Source: Mitsuaria sp. GD03876 (GTDB lineage: Bacteria > Pseudomonadota > Gammaproteobacteria > Burkholderiales > Burkholderiaceae_C). Taken from it: a stretch of DNA of 64,000 nucleotides. The stretch lies in the NCBI RefSeq assembly GCF_029840635.1, contig NZ_JAOCCU010000019.1, forward strand, positions 1 through 64,000, written 5' to 3'. Position numbers and translations under genes: made by a program. Of the stretch, positions 30,010 through 56,800 are shown in pieces; position 1 is the stretch's first letter; each line of letters begins with the position of its first letter. Under the pieces are notes generated by a model. It saw only the letters and a list, made by a program, of their open reading frames with translations, was not told the origin of the DNA and made no database searches.

Positions 30010-31913
30010 CACGGCGCGGAAGGGGCCTTCTCGGTGCCCGGGGTTGTTGCAGGGGCCGGTGCGACTGCGGCGGCGGGAGCCGGCCGGACCGGGGCCGGCG
30101 GGGTGGCCGGAGGGATGGCGGGAGCGGCGTTGGCGTTGGCGGCGACGTTGGCGGCGACGGGCGACGGCTGCAGCACGCCGGACTCGAACCGGCAGACGCG
30201 ATCGGCCAGGTGGAAGTAGCGGTCGTCGTGGCTGACGACGACCAGCGTGCGGCCCTGCCGGCGCATCTCGGGCAGCAGGTGCTCGTAGAAGTGGGCGCGG
30301 AACTCGGGGTCCTGCTCCGCCGCCCATTCGTCCAGGATGACGACGGGCCGTTCGTCCAGCCAGGCCTGGATCAGCGCCAGGCGCTTGCGCTGACCCTGCG
30401 ACAGCGCGATGTCGGACCAGCGCCCGTCCTCGCGCAGCGACACCCGGCGCGACAGCCCCAGCCGCTCCAGCGCCTCGGCCACCCGCGACGGGTCCGGCGG
30501 CTCGCCGTCGGCGTCGATGGGGGCCTCGAACACGTGCTGGTCCGCGTAGAGGGTGGAGAACAGGTCGCGATAGGCCATCGGCGCCTGGGCCGGGATGGGG
30601 ATGCCATCGACGAGAATCCCGCCGCCGCTGCGTTCGACCAGGCCGTTCATCACCCTGGCGAAGGTCGACTTGCCGCTGCCGTTGCCGCCGACCAGGAAGA
30701 GCACCTCGCCGCGCCGCAGGGTCAGCGTCACCGGGCCGAGCACGAAGGCCTCGGGGTCCGCCGCGTCGGCGTGGTATCGGATCTCGTGGAAGTGGATCTG
30801 CCGCCAGTCCGGGAAGGCCGGGGGCGGGGGCGGCTCCTTCGCGCGCATCTCGTCCACGAATGAGAGACCGCGTGCTGCGCCGGGCGCCTCCGTCACTCCG
30901 GTCACTCCGGTCGCGGCGGTCACTCCGGTCGCGGCCGTCGCGGCGGTCGAGCCCGTCGCCCGCGTGTCGTCGGCCGTGACGCCGGAGGTCGTCAGGCGCA
31001 GCGACAGCGCGCCGATCGTGCGGGCCGACGTGGCGGCCTTCCAGAGCGCGGCCTGCGTGTTGACCACGAACTCGACCGACCCGGCCAGGAAGGTGATGCC
31101 GACGACGTAGCTCACCGTCAGCGCCTGGCTGCCGGCATGCAGCGCCTGGATGGCGCCGAGCGTGACGCCCAGCGCGATCATCAGCAGGGCCCGCATCCAG
31201 GTCTCGCTCAGGTGCCAGGACATGTCGTAGCCGAGCTGCGAGACCCGCAGCCGCGCCAGCGCCGGCGCCATCTCCCGCTCGCGGAAGTGGCGGCGGCGCT
31301 GCCGGTGCGTGGCCAGGTCGCGCGAGCCGTCGAACAGCGTCTGCAGGTGCTGGTAGTAGGCCGACTTGAGGCGGCGGTAGCCCTCGTAGGCCTGGCTGCC
31401 GCGGCGCGAGAACACGACGGCCAGCGTCACGCCGGCGGCGACGGTCGCCGCGAAGCACAGGAAGGCGGACGGTGACAGCCAGGCCAGGTAGACGCAGCAG
31501 CCCAGCACCGTCACGGCATGCAGCAGGAACTGCGGCGCGATGCTCAGCCCCTCGGACAGGTTGTCGACGTCGTCGGTCAGCACCGCCGTCATCGCGCCGC
31601 GGCCGGCGCGCTGGAAGTCGTCGTGGCGCATGGCCAGCAGCGCGGCGGTCAGGTCGGCGCGCAAGCCCGCGACGACCCGCGCCGAGACGCCTGCCAGCAC
31701 CCGGTTGCCGGCCATCAGCAGCGCCAGCATCACGCCCACGCCCGCCAGGAACACCGGCAGCCAGCCCACGCCGGCGCCGGGCGCGGCGCTGGTGACGCGG
31801 TCGTTGAGGTAGGCCAGCAGCGCCACGTTCGCGGCCGAGGCGAGCGCGCCCAGCGCGCCCGCCGCCATGAGCGGGCCGCGATGGCGGCGCAGCAGGTCGG
31901 GGACCATGCTCAT
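30009..31913 (-). CDS. Cyclic-peptide-type ABC exporter (PvdE/SyrD-like), fused permease-ATPase
   Basis: 634 residues; start overlaps the aminotransferase stop (ATGA). The membrane domain has about six hydrophobic segments (residues about 15-340). Its linker contains a (TAATGVT)n-type Thr/Ala/Gly low-complexity stretch. The ATPase has Walker A GGNGSGKST, signature ALSQGQRKRLALI, Walker B VVILDEWAAEQDP and a switch His in VVSHDD. The C-terminus has an Ala/Pro-rich tail. It most likely exports the peptide or its acylated precursor to the periplasm, where the Ntn acylase acts. Confidence 0.9.
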   Translation of the reverse strand: MSMVPDLLRRHRGPLMAAGALGALASAANVALLAYLNDRVTSAAPGAGVGWLPVFLAGVGVMLALLMAGNRVLAGVSARVVAGLRADLTAALLAMRHDDFQRAGRGAMTAVLTDDVDNLSEGLSIAPQFLLHAVTVLGCCVYLAWLSPSAFLCFAATVAAGVTLAVVFSRRGSQAYEGYRRLKSAYYQHLQTLFDGSRDLATHRQRRRHFREREMAPALARLRVSQLGYDMSWHLSETWMRALLMIALGVTLGAIQALHAGSQALTVSYVVGITFLAGSVEFVVNTQAALWKAATSARTIGALSLRLTTSGVTADDTRATGSTAATAATGVTAATGVTGVTEAPGAARGLSFVDEMRAKEPPPPPAFPDWRQIHFHEIRYHADAADPEAFVLGPVTLTLRRGEVLFLVGGNGSGKSTFARVMNGLVERSGGGILVDGIPIPAQAPMAYRDLFSTLYADQHVFEAPIDADGEPPDPSRVAEALERLGLSRRVSLREDGRWSDIALSQGQRKRLALIQAWLDERPVVILDEWAAEQDPEFRAHFYEHLLPEMRRQGRTLVVVSHDDRYFHLADRVCRFESGVLQPSPVAANVAANANAAPAIPPATPPAPVRPAPAAAVAPAPATTPGTEKAPSAP

Positions 31914-33234
31914 GCCGCCGCGGACATCGCGCTGGCGAGGCCGGCCTCCGGCACGCCGGCGTCGGCACCGGTGTCGGCGCTGGCCTCGACGGCCTGGCGG
32001 ATCAGCCGCAGGGCCAGGGCCAGTTCCTCGTCGCTGACGGTGAGCGGCGGCAGCAGCTTCACCACCTCGTCGTTCGGGCCGGCGGTCTCGATGATGAGGC
32101 CCAGGCGATAGGCCTCGCGGGCGATGGCGTCGGCGCGCGCCGGGTCGCGGGCGTCGATGCCCACCATCAGGCCGCGGCCCTTGACCGTGGCGCCGGGGAT
32201 GCCGGCCGCGATCGCGCGCAGGCCCGCGGCGAGCTCCCGGCTCACGGCCTGGACGCGCTCGCCCAGGCGCCGGTCGGCCCAGAACTTCTCCACCGCGACG
32301 GTGGCGGTGACGAAGGCGTGGTTGTTGCCGCGGAAGGTGCCGTTGTGCTCGGCCGGTCGCCACTGGTCGTGGTCCGGCCGGATCAGCAGCAGCGACATCG
32401 GCAACCCGAAGCCGGAGATCGACTTGGACAGCGTCACCAGGTCGGGCAGCACGTCGGCCGCTTCGAAGCTGAAGAAGTCGCCGGTGCGGCCGCATCCGGC
32501 CTGGATGTCGTCGACGATCAGCAGCGCGCCATGGCGGCGGGCGAGCGCCGCGACGCGGCGCAGCCAGGGCGCGCTGGCGACGTTCAGGCCGCCTTCGCCC
32601 TGCACGACCTCGAGCAGGATCGCCGCCGGCGCGTCGAGGCCGCTGGACGGATCGCCGAGCATGCGCTCCAGCAGGTCGGCCGTGTCGACCGACGCGCCCA
32701 GGTAGCCGTCATAGGGCAGCCGGGTGATGCCGGGCAGCGGCGCGCCCATGCGGTGGTACTGGTTGCCGGTGGCGGCCAGCGCGCCCAGCGACACGCCGTG
32801 GAAGCCGTTGGTGAAGGCGATCACGTTGTGGCGGCCGGTCACCTTGCGCGCGAGCTTGAGCGCCGCCTCGATCGCGTTGGTGCCGGTGGGGCCGGTGAAC
32901 TGCACGCGGTAGGGCAGGCCGCGGCCCTGCAGCACGTGGCGGGCGAAGACCTCCAGGAAGGTGCGCTTGGCGTCGGTGTGCAGGTCCATGCTGGTGGCGA
33001 CGCCGCCGCGACGGATGTGCGCGACCAGGGCCTCGCTCATGTCGGGGTCGTTGTGCCCGTAGTTCAGCGCGCCGCAGCCGGCGAGGAAGTCCAGGAAGCG
33101 GCGTCCGTCGCTGTCGTGCAGCCAGCTGCCGCCGGCCTGCGAGAAGACGGCGGGGATGCGCCGGCAGTAGCTCCGGGCGACGGATTCATGGCGGTCGAAG
33201 ACCGTGGCGTGCGGGGTGTCATGCGCTGAGGTGT

Positions 33235-33238
<4 letters not shown>
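31910..33238 (-). CDS. Diaminobutyrate--2-oxoglutarate aminotransferase (PvdH/EctB-type)
   Basis: 442 residues; overlaps the synthetase stop by ATGA. FLDFLAGCGALNYGHNDPDM, IVDDIQAGCGRTGDFFSFE, LVTLSKSISGFGLPM (PLP-binding Lys) and AEHNGTFRGNNHAFV are hallmark segments of the EctB/PvdH group of class III transaminases. It makes L-2,4-diaminobutyrate (Dab) from aspartate semialdehyde and glutamate. No EctA or EctC is present, so the purpose is precursor supply, in agreement with two Dab-type adenylation domains in this operon. Confidence 0.93.
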
Positions 33239-47778
<14,540 letters not shown>

Positions 47779-47813
47779 GTTGCTGTCGAAGATGTGTTCT
47801 GGGGAGGACCGGC

Positions 47814-50800
47814 TCACCACTCGGTCACCGTCAGGGCCTCGTCGTGCGCGGGGCCGTCGTCGTCCCGGCCGTCGGGGCCGACGCGCGGGCCGGATCCGGC
47901 GGCGGGCTCGCCCGCGGCCGGCGCCAGCGTCCGCGCCAGGTCGATCACCGCCGCGATCTGGGCGACGGTCCGTTGCGTGAAGACGTCCCGGATCGCCGGC
48001 GCCAGTCCGAGGCGCTCCCGGCACTGGGTGACGAAGCGCGCCGCGACCAGCGAATGGCCGCCGATGTCGAAGAAGTCGGCGTTGCGCTGCGGCTCGAAGT
48101 CCAGCCGCAGCAGCTCGCGCCAGAGCGCGGAGACCTGCGCCTCGGTCGGGGTGGCCGGCGGGCCGCCGTCGTCGCGGGTGTCCTGCTCGGGCGGGGGCAG
48201 CGACCTGCGGTCGACCTTGCCGCTCGCCAGCTGGGGCAGCTGCGGCGACAGCATCACCACGGTCGGCACCATGTGCTCGGGCAGCCGGTCGCGCAGGGCC
48301 TGCCGGATCGCGCGCGGCGTGGCGTCGTCGCGCGCCGCGGCGGCCGGCAGCAGCTCCACGTGCGCGACCAGTTGCCGGTCGCCCGGCGCCCGCTCATGCG
48401 CGACCACCGCCGCGCATCGCACCTGCGGCAGCGCCAGCAGGGCGGCCTCGACCTCCTGCAGCTCGACGCGGAAGCCGCGGATCTTCACCTGGCTGTCCGC
48501 CCGGCCCAGGAAGTCCATGCCGCCGTCGGGCATCAGCCGGGCCAGGTCGCCGGTGCGGTACAGCCGCCCGGGTCGCGCGCCCGGCGCGGCTTCCAGGAAA
48601 CGGGCCGCGGTCTGCTCGGGCAGGTTGCAGTAGCCGCGCGCCAGGCCAGGTCCGCCGATGTGCAGTTCGCCGGTCACGCCCCAGGGCAGCACCGCGCCGC
48701 GCCGGTCCAGCACCAGCAGCTGCGTGTTGGCCAGCGGGTCCCCGATCGGTACCACCTCCGCGCGTTCCACCGCCAGGGCGGTCACGTCGCAGATGCTCAC
48801 GTCGACCACCGATTCGGTCTGGCCGTAGACGTTGTAGCAACGCGCCGACGGCGGCAGCACCGCGCGCAGGGCGTCCAGGTCCGCGCCGTACCAGGCTTCC
48901 GAGCCGACCATCACCTGGCGCAGGTGCCGCAGCGTCTGGCCGGTGCTTCGCGCATGGCGGGTGAGCTCGCGCAGGACCGCGGGCACGAAGTCGCCGAAGC
49001 TCGCCTGCGAGCGGTCCAGCAGCTCGAACAGCAGGGCCGCGTCGAGCAGGTGCTCCTCCGGGCACAGCACCACGGTGCCGCCGGTGCTCAGCGCCTTGAG
49101 CAGGTCGCCCAGGCAGATGTCGACCGACATGCGCGCCATCTGCAGCACGCGCGGCGGCTGCTCGTCGAAGCCGAAGCGGCGGATCCAGCCCTCGACGCGG
49201 TGCTGCATCCCCAGGTGCTCGACCTCCACGCCGCGGGGCATGCCGGTCGAGCCGGAGGTGTAGACGACATAGGCCAGTTCGCGCGCCAGCGACGCGTCGT
49301 CCGGCAACGCAGCGGCGGCCGCGGCCGGCTCGTCCAGCAGCCGGTCGATGCTCAGGCGGTTCAGCGTCGCGAGCGGTCCGGTCACGGGCGAGCCGTCCGC
49401 CTCGTCGGCGAGCACGACCGCGGCCGGCCTGGCGTCCTGCAGCACGAAGGCCAGGCGCTCGTCCGGCAGGTCCGCGTCCAGCGGGACGTAGGCCGCGCCG
49501 GCGCGCAGGATCCCCAGCATCGCCGCGGGCAGGCGCCAGCCGCGCGGCAGGCGCAGGGCGATCCGGTCGCCGCGGCCGAGGCCCAAGGACGCCAGGTTCG
49601 CGGCGATCCGGCCGGTCATCGCGTCCAGCTCGGCGTAGCTGAAGGTCCGGTCGCCGTCGACCAGCGCGGTCGCCGTTGGGCGCACGCGCGCCTGCCGGCC
49701 GATGCGGGCGTACAGGCCGCCCGGCTCGACCGGGAGCGACTCGCCCGTGCCCTGCGCGACGATGCGCGAGGCCATCGCCTCGGGCAGGATGGCCAGGTCG
49801 GTGACCAGGCCGGCCCCGCCTTGCGCCATCGCCGTCACCAGCGACTCCAGCGCGGTGCGCAGCAGCGCGAGGATCATCGCGGGGTCGTGCGGTCGCGCGA
49901 CCTGCACGGTCAGCGACCATCCGCCGCCGTCCTCGCCCGCGACGCGGGGGCCGTGGTCGTCGATGTCGACGTTGAGCGGGTAGTTGCTGAACTCGTCGGA
50001 GGACAGCGCCGCGATGCCGGCCATCTCCCGGTCCCGGATGCCGTTGTCGGCCGAGTGCCGGTAGTTGAACAGCGCGGAGAACAGCGGTGTCTGCGCCGGC
50101 ACGCGGCTGTGGCGGCGCGCTTCGGCCAGCGGCGTCAGGTCATGCGCCAGCAGCCCGGTCAGGCGCGCCTGCACTTGGGAGAGGGCCTCGCGCACGCTGC
50201 GTCCCGACAGCTGCACATGCAGCGGCAGCGTGTTGACCATGAGGCCGACCGCTGTGGCGTCCGCCAGCGTCGAGCGGGTGCGGCCGATCAGGACCGTGCC
50301 GAACACGACGTCGTCGCGGTCCGCCAGGGTGGCGAGGACGCGCGCCCAGGCGAGGTGGAAGAGCGTGCCGGCACTGACGCCGGCGTCGATCGCGGCGCCG
50401 CGCAGGCGCGTGTCGAGTGCCGCGTCCAGCGGCGCGGTCGCGACCCGCAGGTCGCCGATGTCGTCGACCTCGGCGGGCAGGCCCAGCGGCAGGGTCGGCT
50501 CCGTCACCTCGCCCAGGAGCTCGTCGAAGGTCCGCGCGCGCTCGACGGAGTCCGCCGCCGCATCGCGGGCCGCGGCCACCAGGTCGCGGTAGGGCAGGGA
50601 CGGCGGCAGCTCGGCCTCGCGTCCTGCGAGGATGGCGCCGACCTCGTCCATCACGATGGCCAGCGTCGAGTGGTCCAGCACCAGGTGATGCGCGAGCAGC
50701 AACGCGAGCCAGCGGCCCCGTTCCGGATCGAACGCCGTCCAGATGCGCACCAGCGGGGACGCGGTGATGTCGAGCCGGCAATGGGCCGGATGGAAACGGG

Positions 50801-53800
50801 CGCGCAACTGGTCGGCGGCGTCGCCGGCCTGCAGGTCGGTCACCGGCTCGACGACCAGGTCCACCTGCCGGTGCACGACCTGCACGGGGTGCGGGAGATG
50901 CTCCCAGTGCACCGAGGTGCGCAGCGCGTCGTGACGGGCGATCACTCGCCGCAGCGCGCCGAGGTAGGCCTCCAGGCGCTCGGGGCCGTCGAAGGCCAGC
51001 ACCGTCTGGAGCAGGTAGGCATCGCCTTGCTGGTCGGCCAGGTGGTGGTAGAGCAGCCCTTCCTGCAGGCCGGTCAGGGGCAGGATCTCCTGCACGTTGT
51101 CCTGGCCGCCGGGCAGGCTGGCGACCAGCCGGGCGACGGCGGCGTCGGGCAGGCCGCCATTGCCGTCCATGCCGGGCGCCTCCGGACGCTCCGCCGCTGG
51201 CGCGCTGTCCAGTGCATCGTCCAGCACGCGGGCCAAGGCGGCCGGCGTCGGGTGCGCGTACAGCTGAGCCACGGAGCAGGGAATGCCCCGCGCGGCCAGG
51301 CGCGCGACGACGCGGATCGCCTGCAGCGATTGCCCGCCCAGGCGGAAGAAGTGGTCGTCGCGCGAAACGGCGGCCAGGCCGAGGAGCTCCGCCCAGGTCT
51401 CGGCGATCGCCTGTTCCAGCGGGGAACGGGGCGTCGCCTGTTCGGCCTCGGGCCGGGCCTGCGCGCGCGCGGGGCGTGGCAGACGGGCACGGTCGAGCTT
51501 GCCGTTCGGGAGCAGTGGCAGTTGGTCGAGCACCAGGAGATGCGCCGGCACGAGCGCGGCCGGCAGGCGGCTGGCGAGGATCTCCCGCAAGTGCTCCTCG
51601 GCGGTGTCTCCGGTCTGCTGCATGTCGTCACCGGCTTCCGGCGCATCGTCGGGATCGAGGCACAGGTAGCCGACCAGGACGGACGGTCCGTCGGGTTGGG
51701 CGATGCATTCGGCGGCGGCCTGGCGGACGCCGGGCAGCGCGCGCAGTTGGTCCTCGACTTCGCCGAGCTCCAGCCGGATGCCGTTGACCTTCACCTGGCG
51801 GTCATTGCGGCCCAGGAAGAGCAGGGCGCCGTCGGCGCGCTCGCGCACCCGGTCACCGGTCCGGTAGAAGCGGACCGGCGGCTGGCCAATCTCGATGAAG
51901 CGCTCCGCGGTCAGGTCGGGGCGATGCAGGTAGCCGCGCGCCAGGCCGGCGCCGCCGATGTGGAGCTCGCCTTCGGCGCCAGGCGGCACCGGATCGCCCG
52001 CCGCATCCAGCACGGCGAGGACGGTGTGGTCGATGGGCCGGCCGATCGGCACGCTGCCGGAAGCGTCGTCGGCGCAGCGCCAGAACGTGGCGTCGATGCA
52101 GGTCTCGGTCGGGCCGTAGAGGTTGACGAGCGCGTCGGTGGCGAGCGCGCGGGCGCGGGTCGCCAGCGCGGGGCTCAGCGCTTCGCCGCCGCAGAAGAGC
52201 AGCCGGCATTGGAAGGGCGGCGGGTCGCCGGCAGGCGGCAGCAGGGCCTCCAGCAGGCTGGGGACGAACTGCGCGATGCTGACGGACTCCGAGCGGATCA
52301 GCGCGGTCAGCTGGGCCGGTTCCCGGACGCTGCGTTCCGGGACGAGGACCAGCCGCGCGCCGGTCGCCAGCGGGGTCCACAGCTCCCAGACCGAGGCGTC
52401 GAAGGACATCGGCGTGCGTTGCAGCACGGCGTCGTGTGCGTCGATGGCGAATTCGCGGATCTGCCAGCGCAGGTGGTTCAGCAGCGCGCCGTGCGACACC
52501 ATGACGCCCTTGGGGCGGCCGGTGGAGCCGGAGGTGTAGATGACATACGCCAGGTCCCGAGCCTGCACGGCGCGGAGGGGGGGCTCGCGGTCAACGGTGG
52601 CTTCGGCGTCGGTGCTGATGCGGTCATCGACGCGGGCGTTGGAGTTGGCGTTGGCGCGAGCGTCGAGGTTGCTGGCGGCAGCGGCGCTCGAGGGATCGCG
52701 TTGTCCGGCCGGCGTCAAGTCCGCCAAGGTCCGCAGCGACAGGTGCTCAAGGCCTCCGACAGGCTCGTTGGGCAGTAGCCCGGCGAGCGCCTCGTCACCC
52801 GCCGCGTCCGTCACGATGAGGCGTGGGCGCGCGTCGTCGAGCAGCAAGCGCAGGCGCTCGGCCGGATACGCCGGATCCATCGGCAGGTAAGGCGCGCCGG
52901 ACTTGAGCACCGCGAGCAGCGCGACGATCTGCGCGACGCCACGGGTGGCGCAGACGGCGATCGGCTCGTCGGTGGAGGCGCCGTGACGGTGCAGCAGGGC
53001 GGCGACGCGATCCGCGCGGACGTTGAGGTCGGCGTAGTCGACCGAGGTCCCCTCGAAGCGAAGGGCCGTCGCGTTCGGGCGCAGGCGGGCCTGGCGTTCG
53101 AACAGTTGGTGCACGGCGGTGGCCGACTCGTCCCAGTCCGCCGGGGCTGGCGCGCGGTCGGTGGCGGCGAGGCACGCGGCGCGCTGCGCCTGCGTGAGCA
53201 CCGGCAGCAGCGCCGGCGTGCCGGCGCCCGCGTCGGCTGTCTCCATTCCCTCCAGCAGGTGCGTCAGCGCGCAGTCCAGGTGCGCGGTCACGCGCGCGGG
53301 GTCGATCGCATGCAGCGCCTGCACGGTCAGGAGGAAACCTTGGCCGTCGTCGTCCACGGACACGGCAAGCGGGAAGTTCGTGCGTTCCTCGCTGCGCAGC
53401 AGGTGCACGCCCGGCCACAGATCGGCTTGGGTGTCCGCGCCGCGCGGACCTAGCAGGTTGGCGTGGCGGTAGTTCAGCAGCGCGGTGAACAGCGGGAGCG
53501 AGGCCTCCAGCCCGGTGGCCCGGCGCACCGTCTCCAGCGTGGCTTGCTCGTGGCGCATCAGCGCGGCCAAGCCGGCCGCGGTCTGCGTGACCGCCTGGTC
53601 CAGCGTGTGCCCGTGCAGGGCGACGCGCAACGGCAGCGTGTTGATGAACAAGCCCATGGCCTCGGACAGGCCGGGCTCGTTGCCCTGGCGACCCGAGACG
53701 ACGGTGCCGATCACGGCATCGGGCGTGGCGCTGGTGCGCGCCACCAGAGCCGCGAAAGCGACGTGGAAGAGCGCGGCGGGCGAGACCGAGAGCCGGCGTG

Positions 53801-56800
53801 CCGCTTGACGCAGCCGCGCGGAACGCTCGGCATCGAGCGTGAGTTCGGCTTGGCCGATGTCCTCGGCGCGGCACTGCACGTCGAGTAGCCCGTAGGGCGC
53901 GGTCGGGGCCTCCATCGGTCCGATGGCATCGCGAAAGTGCTGCTCCTGCGCCGCGGCGTCCACCGCCAGTGCGCGAGCCACCTGGCGGGAGTAAGGCCAG
54001 ACCCGAGGGGACAGCGGCTGGCCGTCGAGCTGGCGCCGGATCTCGTCGGCGATGAGCTGCAGCGTGTAGTTGTCGGAGATCAGGTGGTGGTCGACCAGCG
54101 CGAGCAGCCAGCGGTCGGACGCGGCGTCGTGAATCGTCCAGGCGCGCAGCAGCGGCGCGGCGGTCAGGTCCAGACGCAGCTGGTGCGGGTCGCTGGCGGC
54201 TTCCAGCGTTTCGAGGGTCTCATCGTGCTGGTCGCTCTGGAGCTCGACGACCGGCACGACCGCGTGGCGCATCACGACCTGCTGCGGCCGATCCAGTGCT
54301 TCCCAGTGGAAGGCCGTGCGCAGGATCGGATGGCGATCCACGACGCGCTGGAACGCAGCGAGGAATCGCTGCATCAGGGCGTGCTCGTCGAAGGCAAAGA
54401 CCGCGCGGTTCAGGTACACGTCACCGGTGTCCTGCAGCGTGTGCTGCACGAGCATGCCGGTCTGAAGCGGTGTCAGCGGGTAAATGTCCTCGATGACGGC
54501 AGCGCCACCGGGAACGCGCGACACGAGGCGGTCCAGCTCGCCCCGCTCCAGTGCCGCCAGTGGAACCATCTCGGGAGTGATGTGCTCGCAGCCCGGCGGG
54601 ATCGCCGAGGCGCCGGCACCGTCAAGCGCGCGATCGAGACCATCGGCGCCGTGGGTACGGCCATCGATGCCGCCGTCCACCTCGCCGGTCGCAAAGGTCG
54701 AACCATCCGCTGGCGTCGCGGCCGTCGCGGGCCGCAGCGAGGCCGCCATCTCCGCGAGCGTGCGAGCGGCGTAGACGCTGCTCAGGTCCAGCAGCCAACC
54801 GCGCTCGCGCAGCCGCGCGGCCATGCGCACCAGCAGCAGCGAGTGACCGCCGCGTTGGAAGAAGTTGTCACCGCGGCCGACGCGGGGCAACTCCAGCTCC
54901 TCGCGCCAGACCTCCGCGAGCATCTCTTCGCGCTCGCCGATGGGCGGCTCATGCGCGTTCTCTTCAAGCTCGGGCGCGGGCAGCGCCGCGACATCCAGCT
55001 TGCCGTTGGTCGTCAGCGGCCAGGCGGCCACGCGCGTGACGGTGGCCGGCACCATGTACTCGGGCAATTGCCGCGCCAGTGCGTCGCGAATCGCGGCGGC
55101 GTCGAGCACCTCGGAGGCCTTGTACGCAGCGGACGCCTGATGCGCTTCGCTCATCACCACGTAAGCGGCCAGCCGCGTCGGACGCACCCGCGGCACGCCC
55201 AGCACGCAAGCGTCCTCGATGCCATCCATCCCGCGCAGCAGGGCTTCGATCTCGCCCGCCTCGATGCGGAAGCCGCGGATCTTGAGCTGATGGTCGCCGC
55301 GTCCGAGGTACTCCAGTTCGCCGTCGTGGCGCAGCCGCGCCAAGTCGCCGGAGCGGTACAGCCGCTGTGACTCCGGCAGCGCCGGGTGCGCCACGAACCG
55401 CTGCGCGCTGAGCTCGGGGCGGCGCCAGTAACCGCGCGCCACGCCGGGTCCGCCCACGCACAACTCGCCCACGACGCCGCGCGGCACGGGCTCACTGGCC
55501 GCGTCCAGCACCCACAGGCTCAGGTCCTCGATGGCGCGGCCGATGACGCTGCCGCTCTCGCCTAGCGCGTCGCCCGGCGTCACGTCGCGATGCGTGACAT
55601 GCACCGTGGTTTCGGTGATGCCGTACATGTTGACCAGCCGCGCGCGCTCGCCGTGGCGTTCGAACCACGGGACCAGACGACGCAGGTCCAACGCCTCCCC
55701 GCCGAAGATCACCAGCCGCAGCGCCAGCGCGCGCGGCGAGCGGCGGTCCTCCTCCATGAAGGCCTGGAAGGCCGAGGGCGTCTGGTTGAGCACGGTCACG
55801 CCGTGCTCGGCCACCAGGGCATGGAACAGCGGCGTGGAGCGCGCCGCCTCGTGGTCGACCACCACGAGGCGTGCGCCATGCAGCAGCGCGCCCCACATCT
55901 CCCAGACGGAGAAGTCGAAAGCGAAGGAGTGGAACAGCGCCCACACGTCGCCAGCCCCGAAGCGGAACACGGAGTCGGTGCGCTCGAACAGCCGCAGCAC
56001 GTTGGCGTGCGTGACCATCACGCCCTTGGGCTGGCCCGTCGAGCCCGAGGTGTAGATCAGATACGCGAGATCTTCTGGGCCTGCGTCGACTTCGTCGGAA
56101 GCCCAATCACCGTCGGCTCCCGCAGTCGTCCCAACGTCGGAATTGGCTTCGCCATCGCCGTTGGCACGAGCTCCACCCTTGGCGTTGGCGTTGGCGTTGG
56201 CGTCAGTGCGGGTATCGAGGTTGATGTCGATGTCGAGATCCACGTCGGCTCGGACGTGATCACGTTCGCCCAGGCGCGGAGCGGTGACCGCGTCCGCGAC
56301 CACCGTGCGCACTTGCGCGTCCTCGAGGATGCCGGCCACGCGCTCGTCTGGGTACATCGCGTCCAGCGGCACGTAGGCCGCGCCGCGCCGCAGCACCGCC
56401 AGCAGCGCCACCACCACGTGCGCCGAGCGCGACATGAAGACGCCCACCCGGTCACCGCGACGGACTCCGCTCGCGTGAAGTCGGTTCGCCAGCGCGGCGC
56501 TGGCCTTTGCCAGTTCGTCGTATCGCCACTGCCGTTGGCCGTCCACCAGCGCCACCGCTTCGGGCGTGCGCGCGGCCTGCGCCAGGAATCGCTGCGCCAG
56601 CGATCCCTGAACCGGCGTGGGCGCAACGCGCGCCTGGCCCAGCGCCAGCAACGCCTGGCGCTCCTGCGGAGACACAAGCGCGAGCGATTGAATCGCACGG
56701 TCCGGGGTCTGCACCGCCGCGGCCGCGAGCCAACGCAACCCCTGGGCGAAGCCCTGGATGCTCGCCTCGTCGAAGAGGTCGGTGTCGTAACGCCACAGCA

